From NCBI RefSeq assembly GCF_900129465.1, contig NZ_FSRA01000002.1, forward strand, positions 1,860,001 through 1,924,000: 64,000 nt of DNA, in the 5' to 3' direction. The first letter of the stretch is position 1. The number at the start of each line of letters is the position of its first letter. Below the pieces are notes generated by a model. It made no database searches, was not told where the DNA came from, and saw only the letters and a program-made list of their open reading frames with translations. The DNA comes from Chitinophaga niabensis (GTDB lineage Bacteria; Bacteroidota; Bacteroidia; Chitinophagales; Chitinophagaceae). The position numbers and the translations under genes are program-made. Shown in pieces: positions 17,625 through 24,355 of the stretch.

Positions 17625-17983
17625 TCAATAGTAAATAATTCGGAACTGTTCGTTTTTGATACACACAGCGTCCGCTTCTGTACTTACCTGTTTTCTGTTC
17701 ATAGTAAAGCTAAAGTGTTCCGTGCCAATTAATAAGTTTCCGGAAGGAACTGTGAAGAGGAAGATATTGTCGCCGGCTTTTACAAAATACAAGGTATAGG
17801 TGTTGGTGCAGCAGGTGTACTGCCAATGTAGGTGCGTTCTTTAGCACCTATCGTGGAACCAGGTAGTAACAGTATGGAGAAGCGGGCTTCACCTTTTTTT
17901 ATTAAACATCCTGCTATTAATGGCTTGTAAAATTGATTTTCACCATCTGCGGCCATTTCTTGATGAAGTGCCTCAGGTAACAT
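17625..17983 (-). pseudogene. frameshifted small gene downstream of selD, unknown family
   Basis: An ATG at 17983 lies inside the last codons of selD (11-nt overlap), so it was probably translationally coupled to it. The frame continues to about 17825 (GEARFSILLLPGSTIGAKER then TYIGST) and then stops early. Another frame from about 17825 to the TGA at 17625-17627 reads as convincing protein (YTCCTNTYTLYFVKAGDNIF then LFTVPSGNLLIGTEHFSF, MNRKQVSTEADAV). One insertion or deletion of 1-2 bases near 17815-17830 joins them to about 118 residues. A second slip at the A7 run near 17902 is possible. I do not recognise the family. Confidence 0.5.
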
Positions 17984-19010
17984 TGATCAGGGGGCCTTCA
18001 TCTTGTGCTTTGAGTGTACCAAACGGGCTGACAGGTAATCCCTGTTCCCGCAGGAGACCTTCAAACTCTTCAATACCTTCCGGTGCAACTGCCACCAATA
18101 ATCCACCACTTGTCTGCGGGTCGGCGAGTACATATTTCTGTGTATCAGAAACTGCTCCTATTTTCTGGCCATAGCTGCTCCAATTCCGTTGTGTACCACC
18201 GGGGAAACAATTCCTTTCCAGGTAATAAGGGAGGGACGCGATCATTGGTACTTTATCAAATTCAATAGTGGCAGATAAACCACTGCCTTCGCACATTTCA
18301 GCCAGATGCCCCAGTAGACCGAAGCCGGTAACGTCTGTCATGGCTTTTACACTGTCCAGTGCTGCAAATACTGCCCCCGCTTTATTAAGGGTTGTCATGC
18401 TTTTTACAGCCAGTGCTGCATCTTCCGGAAGCAACAGTCCTCTTTTTTGTGCTGTGGAAAGTATGCCTACTCCCAGGGCTTTGGTTAGATAAAGCCTGCA
18501 TCCTGCTGTGGCAGTTGAATTCTGTTTTAGTTGGGGAATGTTTACGATGCCGTTTACTGCCAAGCCAAACACGGGTTCCGGGCAATCGATGCTATGGCCT
18601 CCCGCCAGTGTGATACCGGCTTCTGCACAAATGGCCCTGGACCCTTCCAGCACTCTTTGGGCAGTTTCGGGAGGCAGCTTTTCGATAGGCCAGCCGAGTA
18701 TAGCTATGGCCAGTACTGGTTTCCCGCCCATCGCATACACATCGCTGATTGCATTTGCAGAAGCGATCCTGCCAAAGTCAAAAGCATCATCCACAATGGG
18801 CATAAAGAAATCTGTAGTGGAAATAAGTGCGGAGCCATTGCCGAGGTCCAATACTGCTGCATCGTCCCTTTTATCATTGCCTACCAGCAAACGTGGATCG
18901 GCAGGCATGGCTACTGTGCTATGAAGGATCTTATCAAGGATGGCAGGGCTGATCTTGCAGCCGCAGCCTGCTCCATGGGAATATTGTGTGAGCCTTATTT
19001 CTTCGTTCAT
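17973..19010 (-). CDS. selD: selenide, water dikinase (selenophosphate synthetase)
   Basis: The 345-residue protein starts with the family motif RLTQYSHGAGCGCKISP; Cys16 and Lys19 match the essential Cys17 and Lys20 of E. coli SelD. The catalytic position is Cys, not selenocysteine. Later family motifs include GNDKRDDAAVLDLGNG, STTDFFMPIVDDAFDFGRIA and TDVTGFGLLGHLAEM. The reaction converts selenide and ATP to selenophosphate, AMP and phosphate. It overlaps the upstream mnmH gene by 4 nt, so selenophosphate is supplied to the tRNA selenation enzyme. No selA, selB or tRNA-Sec is seen in the window, which suggests but does not prove use for tRNA only. Confidence 0.96.
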   Translation of the reverse strand: MNEEIRLTQYSHGAGCGCKISPAILDKILHSTVAMPADPRLLVGNDKRDDAAVLDLGNGSALISTTDFFMPIVDDAFDFGRIASANAISDVYAMGGKPVLAIAILGWPIEKLPPETAQRVLEGSRAICAEAGITLAGGHSIDCPEPVFGLAVNGIVNIPQLKQNSTATAGCRLYLTKALGVGILSTAQKRGLLLPEDAALAVKSMTTLNKAGAVFAALDSVKAMTDVTGFGLLGHLAEMCEGSGLSATIEFDKVPMIASLPYYLERNCFPGGTQRNWSSYGQKIGAVSDTQKYVLADPQTSGGLLVAVAPEGIEEFEGLLREQGLPVSPFGTLKAQDEGPLINVT

Positions 19011-20044
19011 ATGATTGTTGCTTCTGTATGTACAAAATCCAGGACCTTTCCTGCATTTTTTATGAAATCATTATTTTCAAGTTCTATCGGGAATACCTGG
19101 CTGGCGTGCCTTCTGGATAAGCCGGTACGATAAGTCTTATCATAATAGACCAGCACGAGTTCTATGAATTCACTCATACGCCCTTCCCGGATGGCGGCTA
19201 CTGCATTTTTTGTTTGTTCAGGTCCCAGGCGTTTATGGATACGTTCCGTACATTCTACCAGGAAATCTTTGTCCAATACGCCGTATTCCTGTACCAGCGT
19301 TTGTACCCTTTGTGCATCAGGGACCTTTAGGTCGATCAGTATGGCAGCTTCCATCTGGTTCCATAAAGGTTTTGGGATAAAGCGTTTTCCTATGGTCAGG
19401 CTTTCGTCTTCTATCCATATTTTTCGTTGCTTATCCAGTTTTGCCAATTGATCTGCCAGGTTGTTTTCAAATTGTTCCTGTGTAGGTTGTACCAGTTTAT
19501 TCATTGTGCCATAAGAAGAACCCTGGTGCTGTGCAATTTCTTCCAGGTCTATCATTTGTTCTCCAAGGGCCTGCATCTGATGGAGGATCTTTGTTTTGCC
19601 GGAACCGGTCTTTCCGCCTAATACTACAAGCGGATACTTTGCTTCAAATTGTTCCAGCGCCCATCTGCGATAACTTTTATACCCGCCTTTTACCAGGTAT
19701 ACTTCAAAACCATAGAGGTCCAGTGCCCAAGCCATAGCACCACTGCGCATGCCACCACGCCAGCAATGGAGCGCTATTTTTTTTCCGGGAGCTATTTCAA
19801 GGGCTTGCCTTACAAAGCCAGACCACTTATTACCTGTGAGGTCAAATCCCAGCAGAATAGCAGCTTCCTTTCCCTGTTGTTTATATGTGGTACCTACTTC
19901 CACCCGTTCTTCATTACTGAATATGGGAAGATTAAATGCACCAGGCATATGCCCATGTTCAAATTCTGCGGGTGTGCGTACATCTGCCAGCGGAATATTT
20001 CCCTGCCATGCAATAAGATCTTTTATGGTAACCGCACGTATCAT
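19007..20044 (-). CDS. mnmH: tRNA 2-selenouridine synthase
   Basis: The 345-residue protein has an N-terminal rhodanese domain (about 1-130) with the catalytic Cys94 in LHCWRGGMRSG (Cys97 in E. coli) and a P-loop domain with GGKTGSGKT (143-151). MnmH (SelU, YbbB) first geranylates 2-thiouridine at the wobble position and then replaces sulphur by selenium using selenophosphate. It is the first gene of an operon with selD, overlapping it by ATGA (4 nt). Its length (345) is near the family norm of 350-370. Confidence 0.96.
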   Translation of the reverse strand: MIRAVTIKDLIAWQGNIPLADVRTPAEFEHGHMPGAFNLPIFSNEERVEVGTTYKQQGKEAAILLGFDLTGNKWSGFVRQALEIAPGKKIALHCWRGGMRSGAMAWALDLYGFEVYLVKGGYKSYRRWALEQFEAKYPLVVLGGKTGSGKTKILHQMQALGEQMIDLEEIAQHQGSSYGTMNKLVQPTQEQFENNLADQLAKLDKQRKIWIEDESLTIGKRFIPKPLWNQMEAAILIDLKVPDAQRVQTLVQEYGVLDKDFLVECTERIHKRLGPEQTKNAVAAIREGRMSEFIELVLVYYDKTYRTGLSRRHASQVFPIELENNDFIKNAGKVLDFVHTEATII

Positions 20045-20064
20045 GCGTGAATATTAATTAAAAA

Positions 20065-20799
20065 TTATTGAATAGTTCCTTTCACCCTATACCCGCAAAC
20101 CTTAAATCCTGCTTTCAGTAAAGTGGCCTTTGAACGATGATTGCTGATATTACACCGGGCAGCAGGTACCCTTTTCAAAAGGTAAGCTTCTTTCTTTAAT
20201 TCCTGTACGATCAGGCTGCCCAAGCCCTGCTGCCGGTAAGGCTCTTTTACCTGCATATAGATATCTATGTACGGCATATTGTAACTCCATACAAAGCCTC
20301 CGCTGGCTACTATTTCACCATTCCTTTCCAGTACATAAGTGCTGTCGTCATCTCCCATTTCATCCTTTTCCTCCCTTTTGCGGAATGTGACGCCGGGTAT
20401 AGTAAGCGTACTGGTATGATCTTCTTCAAACAAGACAGCTTCTGCCTGTATGTTAGAGCTGAAAGCATATAACATGGAAGTTAACAGGGGATCATTCGTT
20501 TGACATTCAATGAGCGTAGCGCCACATGCTGCATGAAAATAGGGAAAGACCAGGTGTGCAGATTTTCTATAGGTAGGAAGGAGATAAAATTCAAAGATCG
20601 TATCCCTGTCTTCCCTTTTGTTTGTTCCCCAAACGGCACCGTAACCTATCTCTACTCCATCCGATGTAAAGAGGTAGGTATCCGCCCAGCCAAAATCATG
20701 GCACTTGTTGCAGACGAATTGAAAATTGCTTTCGTGCAGGAATAAATCCCTAAGCGGCTGAATGGCTTCGAGGCTGCATTTGATCACCTGTGTTTCCAT
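20065..20799 (-). CDS. GNAT-family N-acetyltransferase (two-lobed)
   Basis: The 244-residue protein has two GNAT-like lobes. The C-terminal lobe (about 135-244) contains the acetyl-CoA loop QQGLGS (190-195) after a strand IDIYMQVKEPYR and ends with ISNHRSKATLLKAGF, the usual final strand-helix. The N-terminal lobe (about 1-130; HDFGWADTYLFTSDGVEIGYG) resembles a degenerate copy. Fused two-lobe GNATs usually acetylate small amines or amino-terminal groups. It is just upstream of mnmH on the same strand (20-nt gap) and may be co-transcribed. Substrate unknown. Confidence 0.85.
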   Translation of the reverse strand: METQVIKCSLEAIQPLRDLFLHESNFQFVCNKCHDFGWADTYLFTSDGVEIGYGAVWGTNKREDRDTIFEFYLLPTYRKSAHLVFPYFHAACGATLIECQTNDPLLTSMLYAFSSNIQAEAVLFEEDHTSTLTIPGVTFRKREEKDEMGDDDSTYVLERNGEIVASGGFVWSYNMPYIDIYMQVKEPYRQQGLGSLIVQELKKEAYLLKRVPAARCNISNHRSKATLLKAGFKVCGYRVKGTIQ

Positions 20800-20835
20800 A
20801 TGAAATCAAGTTAAGCTTTTTATTATATTAGCAGC

Positions 20836-20983
20836 ATGGAACAGCTGATCATATCTGCGGTAACCGCTATCTTCAATGGCGCCGATGAGCGTAACTGGCT
20901 CAAAGTACAACAGGCCATGACGGAAAATGTATACCTGGACTATTCCTCTGGGCCTTCCGGGAGAAGCGATGAAAAGGATCTAA
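20836..20983 (+). pseudogene. SnoaL/NTF2-like gene remnant
   Basis: The first ~38 codons (MEQLIISAVTAIFNGADERN, then WLKVQQAMTENVYLDYSS) are a typical N-terminus of SnoaL-like NTF2-fold proteins of about 120-140 residues. After about 20950 the frame loses similarity and runs antisense through the 3' end of the LysR gene. In another frame the bases just after read LGLPGEAMKRI and stop at 20981-20983, which would fit a family C-terminus. So an internal deletion is likely, as in the DinB remnant. The N-terminal match is seen directly; the C-terminal identification is tentative. Confidence 0.6.
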
Positions 20984-21876
20984 GCTTCTTTTTCAAACAG
21001 GCTTTCAATCAGTTTAATTTCTTCCGTATACATTGTTTTCTTCCGCTTGCCGAAGTACAACGTGTTCTCCATTACGTTAGTACCCTGCCATACCTCTTTC
21101 ACTTTTCCTGCCTTCAATTCATTACGGCATAAGAAATCCGGGATGATGGCAAACCCTTTTCCTTCACTCAGGCAGCGCACAATCGAACATTTGTTAGGCA
21201 CAATATAATTAGGCTTGAAATCAGGGTGTGTGTTGAAGTTCATATGCCAGAACTTCCGGAGGTTCTCTACATCCCCCGCAGAACTATACCAGATCTGCTG
21301 TTTTAACCACTGTGCTGCTTCCGCGAATTTCTTTGCTTTGATCAGCTTCTCAAACTCTTTACTATCCTGCTTTGCACCGCCTACCAGGATGATGCGTTCC
21401 TTGGAGAAAGCTTTGTATTCCAGGTTCTGCTGGTTACCTTTTTGCGGTGTAATAATGAGGTCCAGCAAACCTTTATCCAGGTCTTCCTGCATCTCCGTAT
21501 ATTCTCCGAATTTGATGATCACGTTAAATGGAAGTGTGGAAATGTATTGCTCCAGTGTGAACTGAAATGTTTCCAGGCACATCCCCACACTGATCGTAGA
21601 TTTATTGGTTTCCGAACTCTTATGGAAATGCTCTTCTGCCAGTTCCAGTTTGTTCACTGCCTCCAGGATATAATTATATAACACCTTCGCCCGCTCTGTA
21701 GGTACCATTTTACGGGCCGCCCTGTCGAACAGCTTATATCCCACATAAGATTCCAGGGAGTTCAAATGCAGGCTCACACCGGGTTGAGAGATATATAAGG
21801 CTCTCGCGGAAACTGTAAGGGAGCCGGTTTCATAGATCGTTTTAAAGGTTCTGAACCACTCAAGACTAATCTGCAT
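20980..21876 (-). CDS. LysR-family transcriptional regulator
   Basis: Start chosen at the Met at 21876 (MQISLEWFRTFKTIYETGSL), because LysR proteins begin the helix-turn-helix within the first 10 residues; a Met 21 nt upstream is also open. The product of about 298 residues has the N-terminal winged HTH (about 1-62; ARALYISQPGVSLHLNSLES is the recognition part) and a substrate-binding domain (about 88-295). It is divergent from an MFS exporter gene across 92 bp that hold a perfect palindrome; such pairs usually mean that the regulator controls the exporter on a ligand. The ligand cannot be told. Confidence 0.9.
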   Translation of the reverse strand: MQISLEWFRTFKTIYETGSLTVSARALYISQPGVSLHLNSLESYVGYKLFDRAARKMVPTERAKVLYNYILEAVNKLELAEEHFHKSSETNKSTISVGMCLETFQFTLEQYISTLPFNVIIKFGEYTEMQEDLDKGLLDLIITPQKGNQQNLEYKAFSKERIILVGGAKQDSKEFEKLIKAKKFAEAAQWLKQQIWYSSAGDVENLRKFWHMNFNTHPDFKPNYIVPNKCSIVRCLSEGKGFAIIPDFLCRNELKAGKVKEVWQGTNVMENTLYFGKRKKTMYTEEIKLIESLFEKEA

Positions 21877-21911
21877 ATCATCAGTTTTATGATACAAAGG
21901 TACTATTTTAC

Positions 21912-21926
21912 TTATTATGATAATAA
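21912..21926. promoter_or_regulatory. candidate LysR operator
   Basis: TTATTAT-G-ATAATAA is a perfect 7-bp dyad about centred between the LysR and MFS starts; it contains the LysR-type T-N11-A pattern. It lies 13 bp upstream of a -7-like box TAGTTTTG (21939-21946) facing the MFS gene. Confidence 0.5.
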
Positions 21927-21968
21927 TTGAAGAGGGACTAGTTTTGCAGATGTAAAATCAAAAACATC

Positions 21969-23183
21969 ATGCAACAAGGAAATATGGCAGCGGTGCTTCC
22001 AGCTCCGGCGCCAGCAAAAAAAGGCCTGCCTCCTGCGCTGTGGGCCTTAACGATCAGTGCTTTTGCTATAGGAACAACAGAGTTTGTAGCTGTGGGTATA
22101 TTGCCCACCATTGCGCAGAGCCTCCAGGTGAGTGTGTCTTCTGCCGGATTTTTAGTGAGCATCTACGCTTTGGGTGTAGCCATCGGAGGCCCCATCCTTA
22201 CAGCCTTCACCAGCAATTTGCCCAAGAAACCTTTACTGGTTTCCCTGATGGCCTTATTTGTATTAGGGCATATCCTTTCAGCCATAGCCCCTACTTTCAC
22301 CTTTTTACTCATTGCCCGTTTTATTTCAGGTTTTGCACATGCGGTATTCTTTGGCGTGGGAGCTACTATTGCAGCCACATTGGTGGCGCCGGATAAAAAG
22401 GCTACCGCTATCGCCATCATGTTTGCCGGGTTAACGATTGCCATTATTGTAGGAGTTCCCCTGGGAACCTTTATAGGACAACACTTCGGCTGGCGTGCCA
22501 CTTTCATTGGTGTAGCCCTTTTGGGAATTATTGGATGCCTGGCCACCATGTTACTATTACCGAATAATCTCAAAAACGGGCAACCATTAAAACTGAAAGA
22601 TCAGCTGAAAGTATTGGGGAATAGCCATATCCTTTTAGTATTAGCGATCACGGCATTTGGCTATGGCGGTACTTTTGTAGCCTTCACTTACCTGGCCCCG
22701 CTGTTGGAAAAGATCACCGGATTTTCGTCATCTTCTGTCAGCCTGTTATTATTGGTGTATGGTGTAGCCATTGCCTTAGGGAACGTGGTAGGAGGAAAGC
22801 TCTCTAATACCAATCCCGCAAAAGCATTGATAAGGATGTTCGCTTTACAGGTGATCGTATTATTGATCTTTTCCTTCACCGCCTGGTTCAAAGTAGCCGC
22901 TGTGATCACTTTATTCTTTATGGGAGGTTTATCATTCTCCACCGTGCCAGGTTTGCAATTATACATTGTGCAACTAGCAGAAAAGTATTTACCCGGCACA
23001 GAGGATGTGGCGTCTTCCTTAAACATATCCGCTTTTAACCTGGGTGTTGCTTTAGGCGCATATGTGGGAGGAGTTGTAGTGGATGCCGCAGGACTTGGTT
23101 TGCAGGCTACGCCATGGGTAGGCGCATTGATCGTTTTATTGGGAGGAGTGCTCACAGTGGTGAGTTATAAAAAATTAGCCTAA
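21969..23183 (+). CDS. MFS transporter (AraJ/YdhP-like DHA1 exporter)
   Basis: The 404-residue protein has the 12-helix layout of the major facilitator superfamily. Helix 1 carries ALTISAFAIGTTEFVAVGIL, the TTEF signature of AraJ- and sugar-efflux-like DHA1 proteins, helix 4 has ARFISGFAHAVFFGVGA, and helix 5 has GVPLGTFIGQHFGWRATF, the exporter motif C (GxPxG). It should work as a proton-driven exporter of a small molecule in the inner membrane. It is divergent from a LysR gene and 13 nt upstream of the HipA-like kinase gene, so the three downstream genes probably form one operon. Confidence 0.9.
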   Translation: MQQGNMAAVLPAPAPAKKGLPPALWALTISAFAIGTTEFVAVGILPTIAQSLQVSVSSAGFLVSIYALGVAIGGPILTAFTSNLPKKPLLVSLMALFVLGHILSAIAPTFTFLLIARFISGFAHAVFFGVGATIAATLVAPDKKATAIAIMFAGLTIAIIVGVPLGTFIGQHFGWRATFIGVALLGIIGCLATMLLLPNNLKNGQPLKLKDQLKVLGNSHILLVLAITAFGYGGTFVAFTYLAPLLEKITGFSSSSVSLLLLVYGVAIALGNVVGGKLSNTNPAKALIRMFALQVIVLLIFSFTAWFKVAAVITLFFMGGLSFSTVPGLQLYIVQLAEKYLPGTEDVASSLNISAFNLGVALGAYVGGVVVDAAGLGLQATPWVGALIVLLGGVLTVVSYKKLA

Positions 23184-23196
23184 TTTCAATCCCCAA

Positions 23197-23994
23197 ATGA
23201 CCCATTCATCAGATACGATCAGGACCGTTAACGTGACCCGCTACGTCACACCACTTCGCGAAGGAGGCTCATTGCCTGCTATCGCAGAAGCAGACGATGG
23301 TTTTTTATATGTGCTCAAATTCCGTGGTGCAGGCCAGGGGATCAAAGCCCTCATTGCTGAATTGATCGGAGGAGAAACAGCCAGAGCGCTGGGCCTCAAA
23401 GTACCGGAACTTGTTTTTGCCAACCTGGATGCTGCATTTGGCCGTACGGAACCGGATGAAGAGATCCAGGACCTGAACAAAGCCAGCGTGGGGCTTAATC
23501 TCGCGTTACATTATCTCTCCGGCGCCATCACATTTGATCCCACTGCATCTACTGTAGATCCTGCATTGGCTTCAAAGATCGTATGGCTGGATTGCTTCCT
23601 CACGAATGTGGACCGCACACCCAGGAATACCAATATGCTCATGTGGAACAGGGAGCTTTGGTTGATAGATCATGGCGCGGCATTATATTTTCATCATTCC
23701 TGGTCTAACTGGGAAGAACAATCCAAAAGGCCTTTTGTGCAGGTGAAGGACCATGTATTATTACCATGGGCCACAGAACTGGATGTTGCAGATGCAGCAT
23801 GCAGGGCTGTCTTAACAAAAGAACGTATTCACGCAATCGTATCGCTGATCCCGGACGAATGGCTGTTGGCCAATGAACAGGTAACTTCTGCTGAAGAAGG
23901 CAGGAAGGTATATGAACAGTTCCTGGAATCCCGTATCGCATCCTCTGAAATATTTGTAAAAGAAGCACAACATGCAAGAGCAGCACTTATTTGA
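23197..23994 (+). CDS. HipA-like kinase (small, HipA_2-type)
   Basis: The 265-residue protein keeps the kinase core of HipA but lacks the N-terminal HipA_N half (E. coli HipA is 440 residues). Seen motifs: an ATP-site lysine in YVLKFRG (Lys41), a Gly-rich turn GAGQGIK (44-50), the catalytic loop N137-V-D139-R-x3-N144 within LTNVDRTPRN, and the metal-binding IDHG (Asp158). All expected active-site residues are present, so it is probably an active kinase. No HipB-type HTH antitoxin is nearby; instead the gene overlaps a DUF3037 gene by 23 nt. It follows an MFS exporter gene by 13 nt. The substrate is unknown. Confidence 0.85.
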   Translation: MTHSSDTIRTVNVTRYVTPLREGGSLPAIAEADDGFLYVLKFRGAGQGIKALIAELIGGETARALGLKVPELVFANLDAAFGRTEPDEEIQDLNKASVGLNLALHYLSGAITFDPTASTVDPALASKIVWLDCFLTNVDRTPRNTNMLMWNRELWLIDHGAALYFHHSWSNWEEQSKRPFVQVKDHVLLPWATELDVADAACRAVLTKERIHAIVSLIPDEWLLANEQVTSAEEGRKVYEQFLESRIASSEIFVKEAQHARAALI

Positions 23995-24355
23995 GTACGC
24001 CGTTATAAGGATCGTGCCAAGAGTGGAACGGGAAGAATTCCTCAATGTTGGTGTGATCCTCTACTGCAAGAAGTTAAACTTCTTACAGGCCATGTTTGCT
24101 TTGAATGAAGAAAAGCTGCGTGCTTTTTGTAGCGACATAGACCTTGCCGAAGTGAAAACATATATCCAGTCCTTTGAAAATATCAGCAAAGGTGGAAAGG
24201 ATGCCGGGCCTATTGGTAAATTAGACCCAGCCTCCCGTTTCCGCTGGCTCACTGCTACACGCAGTACTATTCTTCAATCTTCTAAAATTCATCCCGGCTT
24301 TTGTGAGGACCCGCTGGAAACGCTAACACGTTTACATACTCAGTTGGTATTGTGA
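23972..24355 (+). CDS. DUF3037 protein, partner of HipA-like kinase
   Basis: The 127-residue protein shows the DUF3037 pattern: an N-terminal YAVIRIVPRVEREEFLNVGV strand-turn, the helix LRAFCSDIDLAEVKTYIQSF, and GPIGKLDPASRFRWLTATRS near the middle-to-end. Function of DUF3037 is not established. Its start lies 23 nt inside the end of the HipA-like gene in another frame, implying translational coupling. Its 3' end overlaps the convergent uvrA-like gene by 16 nt. No signal peptide or membrane helix is present, so it is cytoplasmic. Confidence 0.85.
   Translation: MQEQHLFEYAVIRIVPRVEREEFLNVGVILYCKKLNFLQAMFALNEEKLRAFCSDIDLAEVKTYIQSFENISKGGKDAGPIGKLDPASRFRWLTATRSTILQSSKIHPGFCEDPLETLTRLHTQLVL

Noticed and set aside
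17973..19010. Selenocysteine in SelD
   Set aside because: The catalytic codon is TGC (Cys16); no in-frame TGA is found at that site.
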